Origin: Balaenoptera acutorostrata
Taxonomy: Eukaryota > Chordata > Mammalia > Artiodactyla > Balaenopteridae
Reading direction: 5' to 3'
NCBI RefSeq assembly: GCF_949987535.1
Contig: NW_026646048.1
Span: 124,001 to 188,000 of the forward strand
DNA length: 64,000 bases
The notes under the pieces are model-generated. The model made no database searches and was not told where the DNA came from. It was given only the letters and a program-made list of their open reading frames with translations. Below, piece after piece: positions 38,692 to 51,004 of the stretch (position 1 is its first letter; each line of letters begins with the position of its first letter). The position numbers and the translations under genes were made by a program.

Positions 38692-40450
38692 AGTAAGAAT
38701 CTTCAAACCTATGTATTGATATCTCTCTGTAAGTGAGTCAAGGGGGTGTAAAGCGGCATATACACAGCCGTGAAAAGCAGCTAAACCCCATTATAAAAAT
38801 AAATTACTTTTCAAAACCCGTGAAACAAAGACAGTGAAAGAGAGAGAAATTCTTACAAAATTCGTTCAGGGGCTGTGATGCAACCTGGATTGACCATATC
38901 TAGACCCACAGCTGATTGAGACATAAGGGTGGACACTCTTAGGGCTGAGAGGTTCGGTGAGGTTGGGTGAGCCAACGCAGACCCTTTCAAGTAATACTGC
39001 ATGGTACCCATCCCATGGGTCCCAAATCTCCAGGTTCAAGGGCATCTTCCTACATCGAAAACAGGCATGAGAAACCCAGAAGATGGTACACCGTGTGATC
39101 GGGAAAGGTTTCTAAAACGCACCTCATTTCTCATCTCCTTTGCTCGGGTTCGCCATTCCAGCCGATTTACTAGCCATCTCCCTCCTTGGAGAATCAGCAC
39201 CTTTAACCTCCTGTTCCGTACAGGTTGCAATTTGTCCTGAGGATGAACGGGAAGAGGGGGAACCAATGAGAGACTAGCTCTAGGTGTTGGGACAGGCACA
39301 GGTCACTCTATTTTCCCATCAGGAAGAAGAATTAAGCACAAGCTCAGCCTGCCCCCCAGAACCAGAAGAGGGCCTGAAGCAATCCTGCGCTTTTGCGGCC
39401 AGCTCCCAAAAAAGCGAGTTGAAAAATGGAGCTCAGGGGCACTGCAATTCACAAACCTGCAGAGTTTTAAATGATACCTCTCGTCCACAAATATATTAAG
39501 GGAAGGCAACGAAGAGGCTTTGAAAGCAAGGCAGAATTGCAGGAAACAGATTTCAGGAGGTAGATTCGAATCGCCTTGAAAGCACATGAAAAGCGGCAAA
39601 ACGTGGACAATGATGCCCTTGGCCAAAAAGGGCGTATGCGTTTTTTCCTGAATATATTCAGGAAAAAACGCATACGCCCTTTTTGGCCAACCAAGCAACC
39701 TGGAAAGGCCAATCAGCGCTCCAAAGAAGTCTCGCTTCCCAGCGGGCAAAAGGGCCATGCGGAAAAAAGTGTCCAAACCAGAAATGCAGGACCGGCCATG
39801 GAGAAATGGGAGCCTTGCTACGCTGATGGGTGGGATGTAAATTGCCAACAGCCACTCTGGAGAAGTGTACGGTGTGTTCTGAAACATCTAAAAAACACAG
39901 CTTGGAGAGCATAGGGCACTTCCACTCATGGGCGTATAAATTGGGAAAACTAAAAATCAGCAAGACACAGGCACCCCAAAGTTTAGGGCTGCTCTGTTGA
40001 CAAGAACCCCCACTTCATTACACCTTAAATATCCTAGGAAAGAGAAAAATGGATAAAGAAGTTGTGGTCCTCATGTACAATGGAATATCATTCAGCCATG
40101 AAATCCACGTCATAAGGCTAGTAGCAGCACGATGAGTGGATTTAGGTACGACGATTCTAAGTGAAATAAGTCACACAGAAAAAGACACTTATCATAAGAT
40201 ATCACTTCTAGAGGGAATGTAAAAACCGCTACACTTGAACTGAATTACAAAACAGAACAGAGTCACACGTTTAGGAAACACACTACGGCTGCTGAACGGG
40301 AAAGGTGAGGTGGGGTGATGCATAAAACAAGGGTTTCAAATTAGCTCAGATACCGTTCCATAAACCCAATATGTAAGAGACAAGACCTATTCCTTTTTCA
40401 GTGAACTGGACTCAACACCCCCTATTCACCGCACAAGAATATATCTGACT
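38692..40450 (+). repeat. Satellite copy 23 (1,759 bp), mosaic
   Basis: Palindrome 39619-39690, perfect. Begins with gcatatacac like copy 22, then switches to acatcg, tttaacctc and ctctaggtg. Private: cttagggctg and atcattcagcc. Shares aaatccacg with copy 3 and gttgtggtcc with copies 10, 11, 24 and 25. Confidence 0.97.
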
Positions 40451-42209
40451 AGTAAGAATCTTCAAACCTATGTTTTGATATCTCTATGTAAGTGAGTCAA
40501 GGGGGTGTAAAGCGGCATAAACACAGCCGTGAAAAGCAGCTAAACCCCATTATAAAAATAAATTACTTTTCAAAACCCGTGAAACAAAGACAGTGAAAGA
40601 GAGAGAAATTCTTACAAAATTCGTTCAGGGGCTGTGATGCATCCTGGATTGACCATATCTAGACCCACAGCTGATTGAGACATAAGGGTGGACACTCTTG
40701 CGGCTGAGAGGTTCGGTGAGGTTGGGTGAGCCAACGCAGACCCTTTCAAGTAATACTGCATGGTACCCATCCCATGGGTCCCAAATCTCCAGGTTCAAGG
40801 GCATCTTCCTACGTCGAAAACAGGCATGAGAAACCCAGAAGATGGTACACCGTGTGATCGGGAAAGGTTTCTAAAACGCACCTCATTTCTCATCTCTTTT
40901 GCTCGGGTTCGCCATTCCAGCCGATTTACTAGCCATCTCCCTCCTTGGAGAATCAGCACCTTTAACCTCCTGTTCCGTACAGGTTGCAATTTGTCCTGAG
41001 GATGAACGGGAAGAGGGGGAACCAATGAGAGACTAGCTTTAGGTGTTGGGACAGGCACAGGTCACTCTATTTTCCCATCAGGAAGAAGAATTAAGCACAA
41101 GCTCAGCCTGCCCCCCAGAACCAGAAGAGGGCCTGAAGCAATCCTGCACTTTTGCGGCCAGCTCCCAAAAAAGCGAGTTGAAAAATGGAGCTCAGGGGCA
41201 CTGCAATTCACAAACCTGCAGAGTTTTAAATGATACCTCTCGTCCACAAATATATTAAGGGAAGGCAACGAAGAGGCTTTGAAAGCAAGGCAGAATTGCA
41301 GGAAACAGATTTCAGGAGGTAGATTCGAATCGCCTTGAAAGCACATGAAAAGCGGCAAAACGTGGACAATGATGCCCTTGGCCAAAAAGGGCGTATGCGT
41401 TTTTTCCTGAATATATTCAGGAAAAAACGCATACGCCCTTTTTGGCCAACCAAGCAACCTGGAAAGGCCAATCAGCGCTCCAAAGAAGTCTCGCTTCCCA
41501 GCGGGCAAAAGGGCCATGCGGAAAATAGTGTCCAAACCAGAAATGCAGGACCGGCCATGGGGAAATGGGAGCCTTGCTAAGCTGATGGGTGGGATGTAAA
41601 TTGCCAACAGCCACTCTGGAGAAGTGTACGGTGTGTTCTGAAACATCTAAAAAACACAGCTTGGAGAGCATAGGGCACTTCCACTCATGGGCGTATAAAT
41701 TGGGAAAACTAAAAATCAGCAAGACACAGGCACCCCAAAGTTTAGGGCTGCTCTGTTGACAAGAACCCCCACTTCATTACACCTGAAATATCCTAGGAAA
41801 GAGAAAAATGGATAAAGAAGTTGTGGTCCTCATGTACTATGGAATATCACTCAGCCATGAAATCAACGTCATAAGGCTAGTAGCAGCACGATGAGTGGAT
41901 TTAGGTACGACGATTCTAAGTGAAATAAGTCACACAGAAAAAGACACTTATCATAAGATATCACTTCTAGAGGGAATGTAAAAACCGCTACACTTGAACT
42001 GAATTACAAAACAGAACAGAGTCACACGTTTAGGAAACACACTACGGCTGCTGAACGGGAAAGGTGAGGTGGGGTGATGCATAAAACAAGGGTTTCAAAT
42101 TAGCTCAGATACCGTTCCATAAACCCAATATGTAAGAGACAAGACCTATTCCTTTTTCAGTGAACTGGACTCAACACCCCCTATTCACCGCACAAGAATA
42201 TGTCTGACT
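40451..42209 (+). repeat. Satellite copy 24 (1,759 bp)
   Basis: Palindrome 41378-41449, perfect. Carries cttgcggctg, tttaacctc and ctttaggtg but keeps the gccattcc form. Private: tgttttgata, ctctatgtaag, gcatcctgg, catctcttttgc, ctgcactttt, gaaaatagtg, gctaagctg and tactatgg. Ends with atatgtctg like copy 25. Confidence 0.97.
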
Positions 42210-43968
42210 AGTAAGAATCTTCAAACCTACGTATTGATATCTCTCTGTAAGTGAGTCAAGGGGGTTTAAAGCGGCATAAACACAGCCGTAAAAAGCAGCT
42301 AAACCCCATTATAAAAATAAATCACTTTTCAAAACCCGTGAAACAAAGACAGTGAAAGAGAGAGAAATTCTTACAAAATTCGTTCAGGGGCTGTTATGCA
42401 ACCTGGATTGACCATATCTAGACCCACAGCTGATTGAGACATAAGGGTGGATACTCTTGCGGCTGAGAGGTTCGGTGAGGTTGGGTGAGCCAACGCAGAC
42501 CCTTTCAAGTAATACTGCATGGTACCCATCCCATGGGTCCCAAATCTCCAGGTTCAAGGGCATCTTCCTACATCGAAAACAGGCATGAGAAACCCAGAAG
42601 ATGGTACACCGTGTGATCGGGAAAGGTTTCTAAAACGCACCTCATTTCTCATCTCCTATGCTCGGGTTCGCCTTACCAGCCGATTTACTAGCCATCTCCC
42701 TCCTTGGAGAATCAGCACCTTTAACCTCCTGTTCCGTACAGGTTGCAATTTGTCCTGAGGATGAACGGGAAGAGGGGGAACCAATGAGAGACTAGCTCTA
42801 GGTGTTGGGACAGGCACAGGTCACTCTATTTTCCCATCAGGAAGAAGAATTAAGCACAAGCTCAGCCTGCCCCCCAGAACCAGAAGAGGGCCTGAAGCAA
42901 TCCTGCGCTTTTGCGGGCAGCTCCCAAAAAAGCGAGTTGAAAAATGGAGCTCAGGGGCACTGCAATTCACAAACCTGCAGAGTTTTAAATGATACCTCTC
43001 GTCCACAAATATATTAAGGGAAGGCAACGAAGAGGCTTTGAATGCAAGGCAGAATTGCAGGAAACAGATTTCAGGAGGTAGATTCGAATCGCCTTGAAAG
43101 CACATGAAAAGCGGCAAAACGTGGACAATGATGCCCTTGGCCAAAAAGGGCGTATGCGTTTTTTCCTGAATATATTCAGGAAAAAACGCATACGCCCTTT
43201 TTGGCCAACCAAGCAACCTGGAAAGGCCAATCAGCGCTCCAAAGAAGTCTCGCTTCCCAGCGGGCAAAAGGGCCATGCGGAAAAAAGTGTCCAAACCAGA
43301 AATGCAGGACCGGCCATGGAGAAATGGGAGCCTTGCTACGCTGATGGGTGGGATGTAAATTGCCAACAGCCACTCTGGAGAAGTGTACGGTGTGTTCTGA
43401 AACATCTAAAACACACAGCTTGGAGAGCATAGGGCACTTCCACTCATGGGCGTATAAATTGGGAAAACTAAAAATCAGCAAGACACAGGCACCCCAAAGT
43501 TTAGGGCTGCTCTGTTGACAAGAACCCCCACTTCATTACACCTTAAATATCCTAGGAAAGAGAAAAATGGATAAAGAAGTTGTGGTCCTCATGTACAATG
43601 GAATATCACTCAGCCATGAAATCAACGTCATAAGGCTAGTAGCAGCACGATGAGTGGATTTAGGTACGACGATTCTAAGTGATATAAGTCACACAGAAAA
43701 AGACACTTATCATAAGATATCACTTCTAGAAGGAATGTAAAAACCGCTACACTTGAACTGAATTACAAAACAGAACAGAGTCACACGTTTAGGAAACACA
43801 CTACGGCTGCTGAACGGGAAATGTGAGGTGGGGTGATGCATAAAACAAGGGTTTCAAATTAGCTCAGATACCGTTCCATAAACCCAATATGTAAGAGACA
43901 AGACCTATTCCTTTTTCAGTGAACTGGACTCAACACCCCCTATTCACCGCACAAGAATATGTCTGACT
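42210..43968 (+). repeat. Satellite copy 25 (1,759 bp, diverged haplotype)
   Basis: Palindrome 43137-43208, perfect. Diverged set (ggatactcttgcgg, acatcg, tatgctcgg, gccttacc, tttaacctc). Private: cctacgtatt, gggtttaaag, cgtaaaaagc, aatcactttt, ctgttatgc, tgcgggcagc, aaacacacag, gtgatataag, ctagaaggaat and gaaatgtgagg. Shares gaatgcaagg with copy 13. Confidence 0.97.
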
Positions 43969-45727
43969 AGTAAGAATCTTCAAACCTATGTATTGATATC
44001 TCTCTGTAAGTGAGTCAAGGGGGTGTAAAGCGGCATAAACACAGCCGTGAAAAGCAGCTAAACCCCATTATAAAAATAAATTACTTTTCAAAACCCGTGA
44101 AACAAAGACAGTGAAAGAGAGAGAAATTCTTACAAAATTCGTTCAGGGGCTGTGATGCAACCTGGATTGACCATATCTAGACCCACAGCTGATTGAGACA
44201 TAAGGGTGGACACTCTTGCGGCTGAGAGGTTCGGTGAGGTTGGGTGAGCCAACGCAGACCCTTTCAAGTAATACTGCATGGTACCCATCCCATGGGTCCC
44301 AAATCTACAGGTTCAAGGGCATCTTCCTTCATCGAAAACAGGCATGAGAAACCCAGAAGATGGTACACCGTGTGATCGGGAAAGGTTTCTAAAACGCACC
44401 TCATTTCTCATCTCCTATGCTCGGGTTCGCCTTACCAGCCGATTTACTAGCCATCTCCCTCCTTGGAGAATCAGCACCTTTAACCTCCTGTTCCGTACAG
44501 GTTGCAATTTGTCCTGAGGATGAACGGGAAGAGGGGGAACCAATGAGAGACTAGCTCTAGGTGTTGGGACAGGCACAGGTCACTCTATTTTCCCATCAGG
44601 AAGAAGAATTAAGCACAAGCTCAGCCTGCCCCCCAGAACCAGAAGAGGGCCTGAAACAATCCTGCGCTTTTGCGGCCAGCTCCCAAAAAAGCGAGTTGAA
44701 AAATGGAGCTCAGGGGCACTGCAATTCACAAACCTGCAGAGTTTTAAATGATACCTCTCGTCCACAAATATATTAAGGGAAGGCAACGAAGAGGCTTTGA
44801 AAGCAAGGCAGAATTGCAGGAAACAGATTTCAGGAGGTAGATTCGAATCGCCTTGAAAGCACATGAAAAGCGGCAAAACGTGGACAAGGATGCCCTTGGC
44901 CAAAAAGGGCGTATGCGTTTTTTCCTGAATATATTCAGGAAAAAACGCATACGCCCTTTTTGGCCAACCAAGCAACCTGGAAAGGCCAATCAGCGCTCCA
45001 AAGAAGTCTCGCTTCCCAGCGGGCAAAAGGGCCATGCGGAAAAAAGTGTCCAAACCAGAAATGCAGGACCGGCCATGGAGAAATGGGAGCCTTGCTACGC
45101 TGATGGGTGGGATGTAAATTGCCAACAGCCACTCTGGAGAAGTGTACGGTGTGTTCTGAAACATCTAAAAAACACAGCTTGGAGAGCATAGGGCACTTCC
45201 ACTCATGGGCGTATAAATTGGGAAAACTAAAAATCAGCAAGACACAGGCACCCCAAAGTTTAGGGCTGTTCTGTTGACAAGAACCCCCACTTCATTACAC
45301 CTTAAATATCCTAGGAAAGAGAAAAATGGATAAAGAAGTTGGGGTCCTCATGTACAATGGAATATCACTCAGCCATGAAATCAACGTCATAAGGCTAGTA
45401 GCAGCACGATGAGTGGATTTAGGTACGACGATTCTAAGTGAAATAAGTCACACAGAAAAAGACACTTATCATAAGATATCACTTCTAGAGGGAATGTAAA
45501 AACCGCTACACTTGAACTGAATTACAAAACAGAACAGAGTCACACGTTTAGGAAACACACTACGGCTGCTGAACGGGAAAGGTGAGGTGGGGTGATGCAT
45601 AAAACAAGGGTTTCAAATTAGCTCCGATACCGTTCCATAAACCCAATATGTAAGAGACAAGACCTATTCCTTTTTCAGTGAACTGGACTCAACACCCCCT
45701 ATTCACCGCACAAGAATATATCTGACT
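43969..45727 (+). repeat. Satellite copy 26 (1,759 bp, diverged haplotype)
   Basis: Palindrome 44896-44967, perfect. Diverged left-half set with private tctacagg and cttcatcg. First copy with gacaaggatg, otherwise confined to copies 30-32 and 34-36. Private: gggctgttctg. Confidence 0.97.
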
Positions 45728-47486
45728 AGTAAGAATCTTCAAACCTATGTATTGATATCTCTCTGTAAGTGAGTCAAGGGGGTGTAAAGCGGCATAAACA
45801 CAGCCGTGAAAAGCAGCTAAACCCCATTATAAAAATAAATTACTTTTCAAAACCCGTGAAACAAAGACAGTGAAAGAGAGAGAAATTCTTACAAAATTCG
45901 TTCAGGGGCTGTGATGCAACCTGGATTGACCATATCTAGACCCACAGCTGATTGAGACATAAGGGTGGACACTCTTGGGGCTGAGAGGTTCGGTGAGGTT
46001 GGGTGAGCCAACGCAGACCCTTTCAAGTAATACTGCATGGTACCCATCCCATGGGTCCCAAATCTCCAGGTTCAAGGGCATCTTCCTACGTCGAAAACAG
46101 GCATGAGAAACCCAGAAGATGGTACACCGTGTGATCGGGAAAGGTTTCTAAAACGCACCTCATTTCTCATCTCCTTTGCTCGGGTTCGCCATTCCAGCCG
46201 ATTTACTAGCCATCTCCCTTCTTGGAGAATCAGCACCTTTACCCTCCTGTTCCGTACAGGTTGCAATTTGTCCTGAGGATGAACGGGAAGAGGGGGAACC
46301 AATGAGAGACTAGCTCCAGGGGTTGGGACAGGCACAGGTCACTCTATTTTCCCATCAGGAAGAAGAATTAAGCACAAGCTCAGCCTGCCCCCCAGAACCA
46401 GAAGAGGGCCTGAAGCAATCCTGCGCTTTTGCGGCCAGCTCCCAAAAAAGCGAGTTGAAAAATGGAGCTCAGGGGCACTGCAATTCACAAACCTGCAGAG
46501 TTTTAAATGATACATCTCGTCCACAAATATATTAAGGGAAGGCAACGAAGAGGCTTTGAAAGCAAGGCAGAATTGCAGGAAACAGATTTCAGGAGGTAGA
46601 TTCGAATCGCCTTGAAAGCACATGAAAAGCGGCAAAACGTGGACAATGATGCCCTTGGCCAAAAAGGGCGTATGCGTTTTTTCCTGAATATATTCAGGAA
46701 AAAACGCATACGCCCTTTTTGGCCAACCAAGCAACCTGGAAAGGCCAATCAGCGCTCCAAAGAAGTCTCGCTTCCCAGCGGGCAAAAGGGCCATGCGGAA
46801 AAAAGTGTCCAAACCAGAAATGCAGGACCGGCCATGGAGAAATGGGAGCCTTGCTACGCTGATGGGTGGGATGTAAATTGCCAACAGCCACTCTGGAGAA
46901 GTGTACGGTGTGTTCTGAAACATCTAAAAAACACAGCTTGGAGAGCATAGGGCACTTCCACTCATGGGCTTATAAATTGGGAAAACTAAAAATCAGCAAG
47001 ACACAGGCACCCCAAAGTTTAGGGCTGCTCTGTTGACAAGAACCCCCACTTCATTACACCTTAAATATCCTAGGAAAGAGAAAAATGGATAAAGAAGTTG
47101 GGGTCCTCATGTACAATGGAATATCACTCAGCCATGAAATCAACGTCATAAGGCTAGTAGCAGCACGATGAGTGGATTTAGGTACGACGATTCTAAGTGA
47201 AATAAGTCACACAGAAAAAGACACTTATCATAAGATATCACTTCTAGAGGGAATGTAAAAACCGCTACACTTGAACTGAATTACAAAACAGAACAGAGTC
47301 ACACGTTTAGGAAACACACTACGGCTGCTGAACGGGAAAGGTGAGGTGGGGTGATGCATAAAACAAGGGTTTCAAATTAGCTCCGATACCGTTCCATAAA
47401 CCCAATATGTAAGAGACAAGACCTATTCCTTTTTCAGTGAACTGAACTCAACACCCCCTATTCACCGCACAAGAATATATCTGACT
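45728..47486 (+). repeat. Satellite copy 27 (1,759 bp)
   Basis: Palindrome 46655-46726, perfect. ctccagggg family. Private: tcccttcttgg, atacatctcg, gggcttataa and actgaactc. Confidence 0.97.
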
Positions 47487-49245
47487 AGTAAGAATCTTCA
47501 AACCTATGTATTGATATCTCTCTGTAATTGAGTCAAGGGGGTGTAAAGCGGCATAAACACAGCCGTGAAAAGCAGCTAAACCCCATTATAAAAATAAATT
47601 ACTTTTCAAAACCCGTGAAACAAAGACAGTGAAAGAGAGAGAAATTCTTACAAAATTCGTTCAGGGGCTGTGACGCAACCTGGATTGACCATATCTAGAC
47701 CCACAGCTGATTGAGACATAAGGGTGGACACTCTTGGGGCTGAGAGGTTCGGTGAGGTTGGGTGAGCCAACGCAGACCCTTTCAAGTAATACTGCATGGT
47801 ACCCATCCCATGGGTCCCAAATCTCCAGGTTCAAGGGCATCTTCCTACGTCGAAAACAGGCATGAGAAACCCAGAAGATGGTACACCGTGTGATCGGGAA
47901 AGGTTTCTAAAACGCACCTCATTTCTCATCTCCTTTGCTCGGGTTCGCCATTCCAGCCGATTTACTAGCCATCTCCCTCCTTGGAGAATCAGCACCTTTA
48001 CCCTCCTGTTCCGTACAGGTTGCAATTTGTCCTGAGGATGAACGGGAAGAGGGGGAACCAATGAGAGACTAGCTCCAGGGGTTGGGACAGGCACAGGTCA
48101 CTCTATTTTCCCATCAGGAAGAAGAATTAAGCACAAGCTCAGCCTGCCCCCCAGAACCAGAAGAGGGCCTGAAGCAATCCTGCGCTTTTGCGGCCAGCTC
48201 CCAAAAAAGCGAGTTGAAAAATGGAGCTCAGGGGCACTGCAATTCACAAACCTGCAGAGTTTTAAATGATACCTCTCGTCCACAAATATATTAAGGGAAG
48301 GCAACGAAGAGGCTTTGAAAGCAAGGCAGAATTGCAGGAAACAGATTTCAGGAGGTAGATTCGAATCGCCTTGAAAGCACATGAAAAGCGGCAAAACGTG
48401 GACAATGATGCCCTTGGCCAAAAAGGGCGTATGCGTTTTTTCCTGAATATATTCAGGAAAAAACGCATACGCCCTTTTTGGCCAACCAAGCAACCTGGAA
48501 AGGCCAATCAGCGCTCCAAAGAAGTCTCGCTTCCCAGCGGGCAAAAGGGCCATGCGGAAAAAAGTGTCCAAACCAGAAATGCAGGACCGGCCATGGAGAA
48601 ATGGGAGCCTTGCTACGCTGATGGGTGGGATGTAAATTGCCAACAGCCACTCTGGAGAAGTGTACGGTGTGTTCTGAAACATCTAAAAAACACAGCTTGG
48701 AGAGCATAGGGCACTTCCACTCATGGGCGTATAAATTGGGAAAACTAAAAATCAGCAAGACACAGGCACCCCAAAGTTTAGGGCTGCTCTGTTGACAAGA
48801 ACCCCCACTTCATTACACCTTCAATATCCTAGGAAAGAGAAAAATGGATAAAGAAGTTGGGGTCCTCATGTACAATGGAATATCACTCAGCCATGAAATC
48901 AACGTCATAAGGCTAGTAGCAGCACGATGAGTGGATTTAGGTACGACGATTCTAAGTGAAATAAGTCACACAGAAAAAGACACTTATCATAAGATATCAC
49001 TTCTAGAGGGAATGTAAAAACCGCTACACTTGAACTGAATTACAAAACAGAACAGAGTCACACGTTTAGGAAACACACTACGGCTGCTGAACGGGAAAGG
49101 TGAGGTGGGGTGATGCATAAAACAAGGGTTTCAAATTAGCTCAGATACCGTTCCATAAACCCAATATGTAAGAGACAAGACCTATTCCTTTTTCAGTGAA
49201 CTGGACTCAACACCCCCTATTCACCGCACAAGAATATATCTGACT
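47487..49245 (+). repeat. Satellite copy 28 (1,759 bp)
   Basis: Palindrome 48414-48485, perfect. ctccagggg family. Private: gtaattgag and gtgacgcaac. First copy with cttcaatatcc, later seen in copies 30-32, 34 and 35. Confidence 0.97.
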
Positions 49246-51004
49246 AGTAAGAATCTTCAAACCTATGTATTGATATCTCTCTGTGAGTGAGTCAAGGGGG
49301 TGTAAAGCGGCATAAACACAGCCGTGAAAAGCAGCTAAACCCCATTATAAAAATAAATTACTTTTCAAAACCCGTGAAACAAAGACAGTGAAAGAGAGAG
49401 AAATTCTTACAAAATTCGTTCAGGGGCTGTGATGCAACCTGGATTGACCATATCTAGACCCACAGCTGATTGAGACATAAGGGTGGATACTCTTGCGGCT
49501 GAGAGGTTCGGTGAGGTTGGGTGAGCCAACGCAGACCCTTTCAAGTAATACTGCATGGTACCCATCCCATGGGTCCCAAATCTCCAGGTTCAAGGGCATC
49601 TTCCTACATCGAAAACAGGCATGAGAAACCCAGAAGATGGTACACCGTGTGATCGGGAAAGGTTTCTAAAACGCACCTCATTTCTCATCTTCTATGCTCG
49701 GGTTCGCCTTACCAGCCGATTTACTAGCCATCTCCCTCCTTGGAGAATCAGCACCTTTAACCTCCTGTTCCGTACAGGTTGCAATTTGTCCTGAGGATGA
49801 ACGGGAAGAGGGGGAACCAATGAGAGACTAGCTCTAGGTGTTGGGACAGGTACAGGTCACTCTATTTTCCCATCAGGAAGAAGAATTAAGCACAAGCTCA
49901 GCCTGCCCCCCAGAACCAGAAGAGGGCCTGAAACAATCCTGCGCTTTTGCGGCCAGCTCCCAAAAAAGCGAGTTGAAAAATGGAGCTCAGGGGCACTGCA
50001 ATTTACAAACCTGCAGAGTTTTAAATGATACCTCTCGTCCACAAATATATTAAGGGAAGGCAACGAAGAGGCTTTGAAAGCAAGGCAGAATTGCAGGAAA
50101 CAGATTTCAGGAGGTAGATTCGAATCGCCTTGAAAGCACATGAAAAGCGGCAAAACGTGGACAATGATGCCCTTGGCCAAAAAGGGCATATGCGTTTTTT
50201 CCTGAATATATTCAGGAAAAAACGCATACGCCCTTTTTGGCCAACCAAGCAACCTGGAAAGGCCAATCAGCGCTCCAAAGAAGTCTCGCTTCCCAGCGGG
50301 CAAAAGGGCCATGCGGAAAAAAGTGTCCAAACCAGAAATGCAGGACCGGCCATGGAGAAATGGGAGCCTTGCTACGCTGATGGGTGGGATGTAAATTGCC
50401 AACAGCCACTCTGGAGAAGTGTACGGTGTGTTCTGAAACATCTAAAAAACACAGCTTGGAGAGCATAGGGCACTTCCACTCATGGGCGTATAAATTGGGA
50501 AAACTAAAAATCAGCAAGACACAGGCACCCCAAAGTTTAGGGCTGCTCTGTTGACAAGAACCCCCACTTCATTACACCTTAAATATCCTAGGAAAGAGAA
50601 AAATGGATAAAGAAGTTGGGGTCCTCATGTACAATGGAATATCACTCAGCCATGAAATCAACGTCATAAGGCTAGTAGCAGCACGATGAGTGGATTTAGG
50701 TACGACGATTCTAAGTGAAATAAGTCACACAGAAAAAGACACTTATCATAAGATATCACTTCTAGAGGGAATGTAAAAACCGCTACACTTGAACTGAATT
50801 ACAAAACAGAACAGAGTCACACGTTTAGGAAACACACTACGGCTGCTGAACGGGAAAGGTGAGGTGGGGTGATGCATAAAACAAGGGTTTCAAATTAGCT
50901 CCGATACCGTTCCATAAACCCAATATGTAAGAGACAAGACCTATTCCTTTTTCAGTGAACTGGACTCAACACCCCCTATTCACCGCACAAGAATATATCT
51001 GACT
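49246..51004 (+). repeat. Satellite copy 29 (1,759 bp, diverged haplotype)
   Basis: Palindrome 50173-50244 with G to A at 50188, the same site as in copy 10. Diverged left-half set (ggatactcttgcgg, acatcg, tatgctcgg, gccttacc). Shares ctgtgagtgag with copy 37. Private: catcttctatg, acaggtacagg and aatttacaaa. Confidence 0.97.
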
